Shown here: in pieces, positions 42,388 through 54,490 of the stretch | Layout: each line of letters starts with the position of its first letter | Position numbering within the stretch: position 1 is the first letter of the stretch | Source of the DNA: Cannabis sativa | Taxonomy: Eukaryota > Streptophyta > Magnoliopsida > Rosales > Cannabaceae | Reading direction: 5' to 3' | DNA: 64,000 nt | Assembly (NCBI RefSeq): GCF_029168945.1 | Contig: NC_083605.1 | Coordinates: forward strand, 34,485,280-34,549,279 | The notes under the pieces: generated by a model | Told to the model about the DNA's origin: nothing | Databases searched by the model: none | What the model saw: only the letters and a program-made list of their open reading frames with translations | Position numbers and translations under genes: made by a program

Positions 42388-44440
42388 TGATCTAATATAT
42401 TTATTCATTTTTGTTACAATATAGTAATATGTAATATTAAAAAATATATATATATAATTTAATTTAATTATTGTATATATTTTAAAAAATAATACGTAGT
42501 AAATATATTTTTATAATTTTTATTAGCTAATTTATTATATTTTGTCATTTTCTTAATTTTTTTTAAGGAGGGACATTTACTAAATTAGTTTCTAAATTTA
42601 AGGTCATTTTGCATCTCAGTTCTTTATTATATTTGGGGTAAATTGAAAAATACCTCTTTTATTTATCAATTAACCACATTTACCTCTAATTTATATATTT
42701 AATTGAAACATGCCTCTTTTTATATGTATTGTATGCAAAATACCTTCACATAAGAGAGTTACATGGAGAATATCTTGAAATGATTAGGGATAAAATTGGT
42801 ACAGTGTTTAAAAAAAGAGATAAAAATAATAGACTTTAAGAAAAAGAAGGTAAAAATAAAAGTGAACTATATAAAAAGAGTATAGAGTCTAATTTCCTCA
42901 TTATATTTAGTCATTTTCTTAATTTTCTTTTTTAAAATGACATTTGGTAAATACAAAATTTCCATCCTAATAAATATTTTATGTGTATATTTATCATTTT
43001 TATTATTTTTTAACTATATTTAATTATACTATTAAATAATATATGTATTTTTTTATAATAATAAAATAACTTTTTCTATTAAAACAATAATTAAATATTA
43101 AATTTATTTTGAATGTGTATAATGCTTATACAAACAAACAAATACAGATTTATCATAAAACTTGTTTTTATATATCTCCAATGACCAATAGGTGATATCA
43201 AACGTGATCTGGACATATAATGTATATACATATCAATATATATTGAATCATATATAGAATGAATATAAAGAATAATGAAATAGACTTATTAGGTTCCATA
43301 TATGACTTTATTGTGATTTGTACCAACCTCATTTGTATGGCTATTGACCTATATATTATTTATATATATAGTTAGGGTACGTTTTGCGATGAGTTAAGTC
43401 AATATGCATATTTGATCCGATCAACGATCAACGTTGGCATACTACGCTCATAATCTTCCACTTAACTATATACAAAAGGATCTATAATTTATATATTTAC
43501 TTAATCATATATTCATTTGAGTTGTACTGGTTTAATTTCAAGGAACCTTACCTGGTTGGAAATCTATATTAAAAGACAATATCTTAAATCTCTATCTCTC
43601 TCTCTCTATATATATTGCTTCCAAAAAGCAACTTTAACCAACACGTCTACTAAAACTATATAGTGTGATATTATGAAAAATTGAAAAAGACATTTGCTTA
43701 TTTATACAACTTATTTGACATTTTAAAATACTTAATAGTATATTGATATATTGATTTGATCATATTTTATAGTTTATTATCAATTTTCTATATTATGAAT
43801 ATATATTTATAGATTTATAGCGCTTGGCACCACTTCTTGAAATTAAATTTTGGTATAATTGTAGAAAATATTTATGTATTTTTAAATATTTTATATGATG
43901 TTTTAAAATATATAACACGTACACTAAAAATATGAACTATCCTTTTAAAAAATAGAAAGAAAAAAATATATTTTATATAATCACAATGAATTATTATATA
44001 TACTTTTTATATTATGATAATTATATTACAAAGTATGTGCTAGATTATGTACGTATTTTTTTCTTGCATGTGAAGTACTAATTAATTCAGCATTCAACAA
44101 CTCTGATTTATTGTCAAATAATTTCAACAATAAATGTGAACTTGTTTCTAGCTTGTTCAATCATATTTATTGTTTGTCTCAAGTAATAATACGTGTAATT
44201 TTTTTAATAAACTAATTATTTTGTGTAGATATTGTAAGTGATTCTCTCGACCCATCAATAATACTTTATCAATAAATTAAATTAATTTATAAACTTTGAA
44301 AGAACTTTTAAGAAGATATGATTTAATAGCAACCTATTATTATTTAAACTCTATCTCAAGATTAATAATATGAGAAAAAATTAGAGTTTCTTATTCTTAA
44401 ATTTATTATATTTATTACAGGTTATTTTTTTTTTCTGGTC
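42388..44440. other. AT-rich intergenic or repeat sequence
   Basis: Positions 42388-42560 continue the AT-rich repeat that recurs at 61668-61858. A short motif around ATTTAGTCATTTTCTTAATTTT recurs near 42545 and 42903. From 42950 to 44440 I see no open frame of length, no terminal repeats and no coding similarity. Confidence 0.5.
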
Positions 44441-44507
44441 AGGCCCACTGACCTTTTTTGGGCTTAGGTGTGGCTTGGCCGGAGCTGTATTTTATTACTG
44501 CGATTAG

Positions 44508-44643
44508 TCTTGTCTCTGTGACATGATTTTGAGTGTTTTAATCTTATTTGTATGACATAGTTTTGAGCATTTTCGTCTTATCATTGTGATATAATTTTGA
44601 GTGTCTTATTCTTGTCTGTGTGACATCGTTTTATTTTGTTTGT
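44508..44643 (+). repeat. Tandem repeat, four 34-bp units
   Basis: Units begin at 44508, 44542, 44576 and 44610, all spaced by exactly 34 bp. The shared core is TCTT, then TGTGACAT, then GTTTTGAG. The fourth unit decays after GTTTTAT. No function is evident. It may belong to the 3' untranslated region of the LINE that follows. Confidence 0.85.
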
Positions 44644-45077
44644 TTCGTTGTTAATCCTTCTTTATTTTTCGATGGCTCATCATCAAATTGTTGTTAGTAG
44701 TTGTGAATAGAAACTATTTGCAATTGAAAGAATTATTGGTAGTGCAGTTATGTACCTTACACAATAGTTGAGTGCTCAAAATATGAGGTTGAATGAACAT
44801 GCTGGAACAGTTTCTACTGTTGTGTCTTCTGAGCGGTGGATAAAATGAAATATAGGAGTTTTTAAGGTTAAATGGATGCTGCAATTTTTCATCTGATTTT
44901 ATTTTAGTTTTTTTTTTTTTTTTGTCAAACAATCTAGGAATTAGGCAACTAATTATTTGGCCCATTTTTCTAATTCTAGTCGTGTCTCCAACGAGGAGAT
45001 GTCCTGGGTTAATTGCAGACTATTATTTTAGTTGATTGTCATTAATAAAATTCCATTACTTATTCAAAAAAAAAAAA
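44644..45077 (+). mobile_element. 3' end of an L1-type LINE with poly(A)
   Basis: The stretch ends in ATTAATAAAATTCCATTAC, TTATTC and a run of twelve A (45066-45077). This resembles the usual 3' end of plant L1-type LINEs, with an AATAAA signal. Upstream coding is not recognisable, and the left limit is uncertain. Confidence 0.5.
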
Positions 45078-45401
45078 CAACCTATTATTTAAGATATCAT
45101 TCACAACCAAAAAAAAAAAATATTTTAGCCATATTAAATTTTATGTCTACAATTGTTAAAAAAAAATTCTAAATCTACATGAATGTAAAAATTGTTTCCA
45201 TATTTTAGTCATATGATAGTATTGTTTTCATCAAAGTTAATGTGAAAGAGTGCATGTGCTTTAAGATCTTATTGAAGTATTCAACTACTACTGACCAAGT
45301 GGTCAACTTTACCAAATATTAATTGTGTTCCACTAGCTGGGTTCATCAATCTGCCCATGGTTTGTCGGCTAATATTTTTGTTACGAGGTGACTCCAAATT
45401 T

Positions 45402-46108
45402 TGACAGATACTTGGGTATGCTTGGGTTTGTGGGAAGGATGAAAAAAGCTTGGGTTTAAATACATGAAGGATCACATTTGGAACAAGTTAAAGGGCTAGA
45501 AACGTTCTTTGTTCTTTGTGATTGGTAAAGAAGTATTGATTAAAGTAGTGGTTCAGACGATGCTAAATTATGCTATGAGTTATTTTTTATTCCCTAAAAA
45601 TACGATTAATAGTATCAATAGTATGGCTTCTAAATTTTGGTTGGCTTAAACTGAGTGCAACCAAAAAACTCATTGGTGTGAGTGAGAAATTCTATGCAAA
45701 ACAAAGGAACAAGAAGGTTGGGTTTCAAAGATTTGGAGTTGTAGAATAAAGCCTTAGTTCCAAGCAAGTTTGGAGGCTGATTTACAATTCAGATTCATCG
45801 GTGTCTAAGGTGCACTATCACAGCTATCTTTATAATGGTAATTTTCTTACCACAAAATTGGAGAACTCGCCTTCATTTATTTGGAAAAACTTGTTGAGAG
45901 GAAGAGAAATAATCTTACAAAGGTATAGGAGAAGGCTGGGTTCGGGAGATACAGTTAGAATTCTAGGTGATCTTTGGGTCCAAAAGCCTAAATCAGTTTC
46001 TTTCTATAACAAGTCATGTCTTCGTGCTGAAGTATGTGAGATTGATCTTCGACTTGCATTAAGTGAGTGGGATGAACTATTTATTAAGGCTATTTTCAAT
46101 GAAGATGA
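45402..46108 (+). pseudogene. LINE (L1-type) ORF2 C-terminal fragment
   Basis: Across several frames the plus strand encodes the end of a plant LINE reverse transcriptase. It shows YLGMLGFVGRMKK, GKEVLIKVVVQTMLNYAMSYFLFPK, MASKFW, KTHWCE and then the zf-RVT-like block NSPSFIWKNLLRGREI and RRLGSGDTVRILGDLWVQKP. The last open stretch is 45801-46148. Stops and frameshifts interrupt it, and a copia LTR cuts it at 46109, with the final codons of the open frame belonging to that LTR. Confidence 0.85.
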
Positions 46109-46783
46109 TGTTAGGATTTATGTCTTGAAAGCCAATAGACATTTCTGATTATCAATAAAGAGTTGAACATTTTGATATATGTATAAATATTAAATTATTA
46201 ATATTTATTATTGAATAATTTATATATAAATATTGAAAAATTCTCTACTCATATATGTGGTTGTGACTTGTAGCTGTACAAAGAACTAAGATCGCTTAGC
46301 CATGAATAAAAAAATCATCAATATAAAAAAGTTTGGAAATCTTTAATTAATAGTTTCTAGTACGATTCACTAATGCTCGTTCTTCAGTGCAAATAATCTC
46401 AGTTTGGATTATGGATATAGTATGACATCAAAGTGAATATGTTGTATACAATAGAGATTATATATGACAAGGACCGGTATGAATGAAGTTTTCTTTATCT
46501 AATATGTCGTTTACTATAAAGACCTAATTCATATCATAACGATGATCAATGGTAGATCAGCCTAAATGCTAAGTAATCATGAATTCTTGTTCGTGTTATT
46601 AGTTTCTTTGATTCACTCATTAAAGTTTCTCAGAGAATATGATTCTTACAATTTCTATTTTGGGAAGCTAATAATGTTGATGGCTAGGAACATGATCTAT
46701 AATTATAGAATTCTGACTTGCCTAATAGATCGAATGCTAGTTCCCTTTAAGTGTTAATTCTAGAACTACAAAGTTGTGCACAA
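46109..46783 (+). repeat. Copia LTR, 5' portion
   Basis: It begins TGTTAGGATTTATG inside the LINE. From 46170 on it matches 54494-55098 base for base, with scattered changes. It stops at TTTAGATG, where RT coding begins directly, so the rest of the LTR and the gag-integrase region have been deleted. Confidence 0.8.
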
Positions 46784-46998
46784 ATTTAGATGTCTTCGAA
46801 CAAAACAAAGCCAAAGCCTGTGTATACAAATACATTAAAGGTAATATAGTGGTATTCCTTGTTCTTTATGTTAATGACATTCTACTTATTGGAAACAATG
46901 TAAAAAGGTTGTTAGATGTAAAGAAATGGTTAGCTGATAAATTCCAAATGAAGGATTTGGGAGAAGCAAGCTATGTTCTCAAGATCAAAAACTATAGA
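46784..46998 (+). pseudogene. Copia reverse transcriptase fragment
   Basis: It encodes VFEQNKAKACVYKYIKG, then VVFLVLYVNDILLIGN and VKKWLADKFQMKDLGEASYVL, the catalytic part of copia RT. The usual YVDD is YVND, so one catalytic aspartate is lost. It ends where a CACTA transposon has inserted. Residues after NYRH in the open frame are transposon sequence. Confidence 0.9.
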
Positions 46999-47258
46999 CA
47001 CGACAAGAAAAAGGTGTTTTGCCGGCAACTAAGCTCGTCGGCAAATGTAAGAGCAACTCACCGGCATAGTTTTGCCGGTGACATTTTGTGCCAGCAAAAG
47101 ATGCCAGGAATTGTTATTTCGGCATATCACCTTTTGCCAGCAACTTTAGAGCCGACAAAAGTGTTTACACAGATGAATTAAGTTGTCGGCATAAGTTCGT
47201 CACCAGTAATTTGGTGCCAGCTGAGGAGTCCTTATCGATGTTTTGCCAGCAAGTTAAT

Positions 47259-49274
47259 TGTAACGCCCTAATGCTAAGGCACGCTACAGTGCTTTTTCAA
47301 TTACAGTGCAATCTTTGCTAATCAAAGAATTTTCTTGAAAAACGTGTCAAATTAAAACTTTTATATTAATTATTAAACTTTATAATATATTAAAATATTT
47401 ACAAGTGTCGGGATCCCATTTTCAAACTTTTTAAAGTTAACATTCCAAAATACATATATTACAGGTCGCACAACGACTACAAAATACAATCCCCAGATGT
47501 CCTGAGACCAAACACTCCAGGTCGCGCTGCTCTGACATGTACAATCTCACCCTAGCTCAGGTTCACTCCTATTCAGCTTTCGCCTTTCCTTTACCTACAC
47601 ATGGAAGCAGAACTGTGAGTCGACAGACTCAGTAAGAAATGCATATAACATATCATAGAATTTTCGACCTGTAAATAGGCGCCCATACATCTACTTACAA
47701 TGCTTAACAGATGAGTAAGAACGTTCAATACTTGGGTACAGCCACTATACCACATACACAACGTACCTCACTGTACGAGTGTTGGTAGGGTTTATTTCGT
47801 ACCCTGAGTACTACTGAGTGATATACCACACACCTTAGCACTTTCCCGTACTTGTGTTGGTATCAATGTACTGTACTCACAACAATATTCTCTATACCAA
47901 TGCACTCTGTGCCATAACCATACAAGTGTTGGTAGTGCAATTAACAACTTAAGCATGCATACACACATAACATATACATACACTCAAATATTCATATCAC
48001 ACATTATATTCAGTTCTTACCTTCTTTTCGAATTCAAGTGTGTTGGCCGACCTGAACAGAAGTCTCGTGCTAGATGGATGACCTAATCACATTTTGAAAC
48101 CGGGTAAGTTACATGATTAAAACCCTAATCCCGGGAAACCCAAAACCTTAACCCTAGGTTCTGTTATACTTTCTATAGGTTATTCTAACTCTGAAAATGG
48201 GAAAACTCCCAACCAAGGCACCGCAAAGACGAATATTGAGAAAATGAAAGGCCCGAGGAACCCTGCCAAAACCGGCTAGCTGGTTTGCACCAGAGTTCCC
48301 AAAACCTTTCATTCTTTGCTCAATTCTCCACCAAATGCAATGAAACCTTCCAGAGTACCTAATAAGGGTATACACAATATATTCCAGCCAGAAAATCACA
48401 GAACAAACCATTGAAACTCAACTTTCCATTAAAGACCAAAGCTTTGAACTCAAAGCTTAAACTTGCACAAAACTTACAACAAACCTCAAAATCAGCTACT
48501 AGGAACTAAAATCAATCCAAACTAACCCTAAAATTCGAACTAAACAAGAATCAAACCCTAATAGCCCCCAATTTACAATATCACAAGTTCAAACTAAGTA
48601 AAATGCTTAAAAACACATAATCAAGAGTTCTAGGGTTTTACCTTTGCTCTAGTCTCACAAACCCTTGCTGAATACTCAGAAAATACCAGCTTGAAGATGA
48701 TTTTTCCCCTGGTTTTTGCCCCAGCCGAAAGAGAATAGAGAGAGAGTTCTATTTTTAATTTTCTTCTTTTTCTTAATTTTTCCTCAAATGGAAAAGGATT
48801 TTCCCCAATTAATCCTTACTAAATATTACTTGCTATGTGTCAAATAATAAGGCAGCCACCTAACTCACCATTTAACCAAATGACCAAAATGCCCTTAACC
48901 CAAAACTAAGGTTTTTCTAAAGCTAGGGTTAAAATGGTCAAATTTCATAATCCCGCTCAATCCAGATATTTAATTTTCTCAAAAATATTTCCCACTAAGA
49001 AATAAGGTTCTAAACTTACCCATGTGATCAAACTAGCCATCCATCGCATTTTCCGTTGTCGTCGAGCAAAAATTACAAAAATTGCATATTTCACATATAA
49101 GTCAAATAATACCCCTAGAGTTTAATAAAATCTTCGGAAGTGAGAAATCATAACTCTAATATTTATTTCTAAATATTGGGGTCCACAATTAAATAAATTC
49201 ATAAATAATTATAAAATAACAGAAATTAGTGCTAATTGCCTTTACTAATCCAAATTACTAAAGCAGTCATTACA
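47259..49274 (-). mobile_element. Solo LTR, gypsy family V, TSD TTAAT
   Basis: The plus strand starts TGTAACGCCC and ends GTCATTACA, flanked by TTAAT at 47254-47258 and 49275-49279. It carries the same U5 module as the Tekay LTRs (GAGTCGACAGACTC near 47617, CCTTTACCTACACATG near 47588, GGGATCCC near 47410) and GTGTTGG-type repeats at 47780-47940. Fragments of the family are at 60549-61546 and 61874-62268. Short open frames inside it are not genes. Confidence 0.93.
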
Positions 49275-49553
49275 TTAATGCCCCGCAAAAACTTTGGCAG
49301 TAAATTAACACTTTACCGCCAAAGTTTTGTCTATGCATTAACTCGTCGACAAAATATTTAATATTAAAAAATTAATTATCTTTGTCAGCGAGTTAATGTG
49401 CACCAGCAAAAGTATTTTTTAAAAAAGCATTAAATATTTATAATATATAATTAAAATTAAAGTTAAAATTAAAATAATAAATAAATAAATATCAAATATA
49501 TTATAATACTTAAATTTATATTGTAATTACAAAACTACATAAAATTTCATAAA

Positions 49554-51126
49554 CTAAAGAAAAGTATTTTTAGTCCATAAACAATAATATATTGTACATT
49601 GTAAACTAAAAAAACTACAGATCCACAGCAGTATCATCGTTATCGTCATCACCGGGATGGGCAGTCTGTGAGGAGGACCCAGCAACATGGCTAGGAGGCT
49701 AAAATGTGGAATCGGTGAAATCAGAGGCATCTCGGGCATGTTAAATCTTGGAATAGTGCTAGCCAATTGGATCATTTATTGCTGAAACACACTCATGATT
49801 TGACTCTGAATCTGCATTATTTGTTGTTGCCACTTGTTGTGTGCTTTCTGCTCTTCCACCCTTTGCTTCAGTGTCTCATATTCCTCTTGAGTGATAGTGG
49901 GCTGCCCGGAGGGACCTGCCCTGGGAGTTGCTCTTTTTGCCCCTGTGTTAAGTCTCGGCAACTGGCCCAGTCCTCTTAAGTGGCGTGATCGCTCACGCAG
50001 CACCTGTGTTGTAACAGATATATCTGCATGAAATTGAGCGGGATCGACATTGTACTAGAATGAGACATTGGTTGGCGCTGGTTGAGTTTCACAAATCTCA
50101 ACCATTTTGGCCTACAAAAATTTCCATCAAATGTTAGAGTTAAATATAAATTAAAATATACAACGAGTTTATTAAAAATATAAAATTACTTACATGCAGC
50201 TGTTGTGTGTGCTCATCGCGTCATTTGTTGTCCTTGCAGTGGAGCTTTGCAAAATTATCCACAGCACTAGGAAGTTCCCCTGTCTGTGGATCAGCCTATT
50301 TTTATACAATATAAAAAATTAGAAAATATTATTAAAAAATTATTACTAGTTTGAAAATATCATACCCCACTCACAATGTGACCAATTATGGTCTTAGATC
50401 CCCATCCACCTTGAATCTTCATCTATCCTCAATTTTTTGTATTTTGTTCGACTCTTGCCTATAATTTAAAGTAAATTTATTGTTAGCAAATTGAGAAAAA
50501 AAAAATCATAAGTTAATGGAAGTTTTACAACTTTCAATTAATACCTGTTGTTTTGGGTCTTTCCAGTAGGCGATAACCTCTACTAGCACCTCCGGTGTCA
50601 CCATATTTGGACGTGATATCCTAGTCGCTTCTTCCTCCCCATATTTTTTAATATTCTCCTTCCATGCCTTTTTCGTATATGCTCTCTAGTCACGTAATCC
50701 TTTTGACGTTGATTTAATGACGTAATCTGCGAACATAGAATTATTTGTTGGAAACTCAAACTTGGTCTAGAAAAGAAATAAACATTAAAGTCATATATAT
50801 TATTTTTTTGTATAACAATTTTGTTTGATCTATTACAATAAAAATTAGAATGTTACCGCTATTCTGTCCCATATAGTCTGAATGACCATATCCTCAACGT
50901 CCTCGAAGTCAAACTTGTTCAAAGGAATGGTGTTGCGAATAAGAAACTTGATATAATTATTAAACTTGTTGCCATAGTCGTCTACTGAGGCCCCGATCAC
51001 CATATGAAATCTAAATTTCAATTTCTGGCTTGCAAGCAGCTTGGCCAATTCTTGTTCAATATTTTTCCCCTTCTACTTTCCCTTAACTCCCTTTTTCTTA
51101 CTTCCGCTTGCACCTGCATCAGCCAT
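49554..51126 (-). pseudogene. CACTA second ORF (plant transposase_24-like), decayed
   Basis: It starts MADAGASGSKKKGVKGK at 51126 with a stop soon after. It then gives LLASQKLKFRFHMVIGASVDDYGN and FEDVEDMVIQTIWDRI (51048-50845), and after frame changes RERSRHLRGLGQLPR and ITQEEYETLKQRVEEQKAHN (50003-49776), a coiled-coil-prone end seen in proteins encoded next to TNP2 in plant CACTA elements. A terminal MIQLASTIPRFNMPEMPLI part lies at 49775-49700. Introns may account for part of the frame breaks near 50100-50800. Confidence 0.75.
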
Positions 51127-51219
51127 TCTACACATACAAGCTACGAATAATTAATTAATCAAACTATTAACAAAAGAGACATGTATTTGATTTAATTAAC
51201 GATGGGTTTAAATATTACA

Positions 51220-54200
51220 ATACTTTAAAGTCTACAAGTAATCATCATCATTAACATGTATATTATTTTCATTCTCACTATCACTAGTGTCTTCATCATC
51301 ACTTTTATAATGAAACCATCTAAATCTTTACGGTTAGGCTGCTCACGGTCCCTGTTGGTCACTTTAATCAGGTTAACATCATCACGGACATATTTAACAT
51401 CGTCCAGTTGTGCAAGTTGAATGACTAACAAGATTCCCGAAGAGTTTCTTTCTTGTATAGTCGTGGTCTCATCATCATCCTCATCTGAGAAATTCCAGAT
51501 ATTGCGAGGGGTGTAAACATTGACAAGCTTCCAATCAACTCCATTCTTCAGGTCAAGAATGTAATATATCAAATTTTCTTAGAATGCAAGTATGAATGGT
51601 TCATTTTGGTACCATTCACGGCAACTGAGAAACTAGTGAAAAAACCATCACTTTTTGTCCTGTTACCGTTTGTGTCCCACCACTTTCACCTAAAGATAAT
51701 AACATTGCAATCCTTCAAGTAAGTGAACTCGTACACTTGTTTGAGTACACCATAAAAATTGTTACCATCCTCTCCAGACACCAAAATACCATTGTTTTAG
51801 GTGTTACAATTATGATCCTGATCCTCAACTGAGAATTTAACACTGTTAACAATACATATTGGATAACAATAACATGTTGGATTAGAGGGATTTGCGATGG
51901 CGTACAACTCATCTGATACTTTTGCAGGATTATCGGCTTTGAGTTGATTGATCTATCATTGAGTAAAAAATTCTAATCAATACTAGAACAATAAACCGCA
52001 TTTGAATGACAAAATTAGTAGAAAGCAATACTTACTCGAGACTTGAACCAACTAGGAAACTCATTCTCTTGAATTGTGTTAAGATTTTGATCACCTCTAA
52101 GTTGTAGCTTGTTCCTATGCTAACTACACACAAATATAATCACGTTAGAGAATGTCATCATTGAAGACAGCTAAATTTAGAATGTAAAAAGTATCTTACC
52201 TGATATACTTCTCCGCTTCATTACAATTATTCAGAATGTACCACTCTGCCTTTAGTTTCTCTTACATTTGTAAAGAAACGATGGTCCTCTTACCAATTGG
52301 TCGCTCAACATGCTTAAATACAGAGAATTCCCTTTCAAGTTTATTTGGGAGGACATCACTATTTTGATCTTGTCAGTTGAATCGAGTTTCAACTTCCCAA
52401 AAGTACATTGAACAAAAGCTTAAGGCTTTGTTAACTGCATAAGCTTCACAAATAGATCCTTCTGGTCGAGATTAATTTTTTACATATTATTTATACACAG
52501 ACATGGCTCGTTCAATTGGATAGACCCACCTGAAGTGCATTGGTCCCTCAAGCATTGCTTCTTTAGGTAAATGCATCACCAAGTGAACCATTATCTCAAA
52601 AAATATTGATAGGAAAATGGTTTCCAATTTGCAAAGAATGTCCAAAATACTTTTTTGCATGATCTAAAAGTCTTAAACATTCAATGTTTTAGAGCACAAA
52701 ATTTGAAAGATTACACACAATTCAAGTATACCAGACTCCTTTCTTGAAAAACTTTTGAATGCCCCAGCATCAAGCTTTGTAATAACACATGGTAATCGTG
52801 AGACTTCAGGCCAAAAATCTTGTATTCAGTCTGATTCACATTCTTCTTTAAATTTGAATCAAAATTGTTTGGGAACTGAAGAGACTTAATAAATCCGTAA
52901 AATTCACGACGTTCAGGAAGACTAAGCGTGTGACTAGCAGGCGGTTTCCTCCAATTTCCATTGTGGTCTTTAAATAACCACAACTCATGATGTATTTTAA
53001 GGTCCTCCAAATCCAATCTTGCTTTGTCTGTATCCTTAGACTTGCCCTCAATACTTAAAAGAGTTCCAAGTACATTGTCGCACATATTTTTCTTGATATC
53101 CATTACATCGAGATTATGTCTGAGACACAGGTTCTTCCAATACTCTAGTTCAAAAAATATACTCTTCTTTGACCAATTTAACTCAACTATAGAATATTTA
53201 CGTTTGACTCCACCAAATTTCTTGTGTTTTCCAGTCAAACGATATTGTATCTGGTCCACCTGAGCTAAAACATTGTCCCCCAACAATTCTAGAGGCAGTG
53301 GTCTTTTCTATATTTTTCTATCGTATTTTTTACTTCTCTGCCTTGGATCGTCCATTTCAAGAAATCGTTTGTGTCCAACATAACCAATCTTGCTACGCAA
53401 ACCAATGGAAGGGGTGAGTTCGTTACAGGTGGGGCACGCCTTGTACCCTTTGGTGCTCCAACCAGACGCCTTGTACCCTTTGGTGCTCCAACCAGACATC
53501 ATTGCATACGCCGGAAAGTCATTAATGGTTCACAAAATAGCAGCACGCATTGTAAACATAGTCCTATTGTAAGCATCTCGACCTTGGGCACCGGACTCCC
53601 ACAACTCTTTCAATTCATCAATCAATGGTCTCATGAAAATATCCATAACTTTTCCAGGGGCAGTGTGCACTGAAATCAACAGAGACAACATCAATGACTC
53701 AGCTTTCATGGACTTCAAAGGGGGTAAGTTATACGGGACTAAGATAACAGGCCACCTACTGTAAGAGTTACCCATGTTACCATATGGATTGAACCCGTCA
53801 ATTGCCAAACCCAACCTCACATTTTTTGGTACAAGTTCAAAGGATGGATGGCGTTTGTAAATTGCTTCCACTATTCTGCATCTGCAGGGTGCCTAAGCAT
53901 GCCATCCTCTTTGGGTCTTTTAAAGTAGTGTCATCACATGTCCTCAGTCGAGTGTTTTGCACTATATAACCTCTCCAGTCTTGGAATTAAGGAAAAGTAC
54001 TGCAAAACTTTTCAAGCAACTTTTTTTTCTGTCTCCCTTTTTCCAACGACTCTCGCCACAAATAGGACAAAAATATTTTTTCTCATTCTCTTTCCAAAAC
54101 AAGACACAGTGATACTTTCATACATCAAAGGATTCATAACCTAAACTAAGGTTACGCAACTTCATCTTCGACTCGTAATGGGACTTAGGTAATTTTGTAC

Positions 54201-54487
54201 CCTCCAAAAATAACTCATTCAATATGGAGAGTAACATATCAAAAGAATGGTTACTCCACTTATTGTGAACTTTACAATGCATTAGCTTCACCAAAGCTGA
54301 GCACTGATTTTTTGCAACCCAGGTACAATTCAGTTTTCATATCCATGAAAAAATCCTCGTACTTACCACCACCATTCAGAGGGGGCTCGCGGAAGGAAGT
54401 AGTGGTAGAACTTGTATCATCAAAACTAGGTTCTTCTTTTAAAATATCAGACATTACATCCGCCATTTCTTCTTCATCGTTGAACAT
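51220..54487 (-). pseudogene. CACTA TNP2-like transposase, decayed
   Basis: From ATG 54487 (MFNDEEEMADVMSDIL) the minus strand encodes a TNP2-type transposase. Its parts are an N-terminal region, the transposase_21 domain with VRLGLAIDGFNPYGNM and SRWPVILVPYNLPPLKS (53871-53530), and GKVMDIFMRPLIDELKELW. A long block follows at 53286-52711 (RKYSIVELNWSKKSIFFELEYW, KIHHELWLF, SHDYHVLLQSL). Beyond it are DUF4218-like (about 52200-52560) and DUF4216-like parts (about 51800-51540, GEDGNNFYGVLKQVYEFTYL, then YYILD and RNIWNF). Stops and frameshifts are spread throughout. Confidence 0.85.
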
Positions 54488-54490
54488 TTT

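Larger units (their letters stand above)
46999..54490 (-). mobile_element. CACTA (En/Spm) transposon, right end missing
   Basis: The left end reads CACGACAAGAAAAAGG, close to the CACTACAAGAAAA end of dicot CACTA elements, in a copia RT gene. Subterminal repeats with TTTTGCCGGC or TTTTGCCAGC in both orientations follow (47014-47253 and 49280-49420). Two decayed genes lie on the minus strand: TNP2-like transposase and a second CACTA ORF. The right terminus should lie beyond the transposase start, but copia LTR sequence begins there, so that end is deleted and no TSD can be checked. A solo LTR (47259-49274) sits in the left subterminal region. Confidence 0.88.

Noticed and set aside
44714..44965. 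83-residue minus-strand frame with a lysine run
   Set aside because: It is built on a T-run and LINE 3' sequence; no domain.
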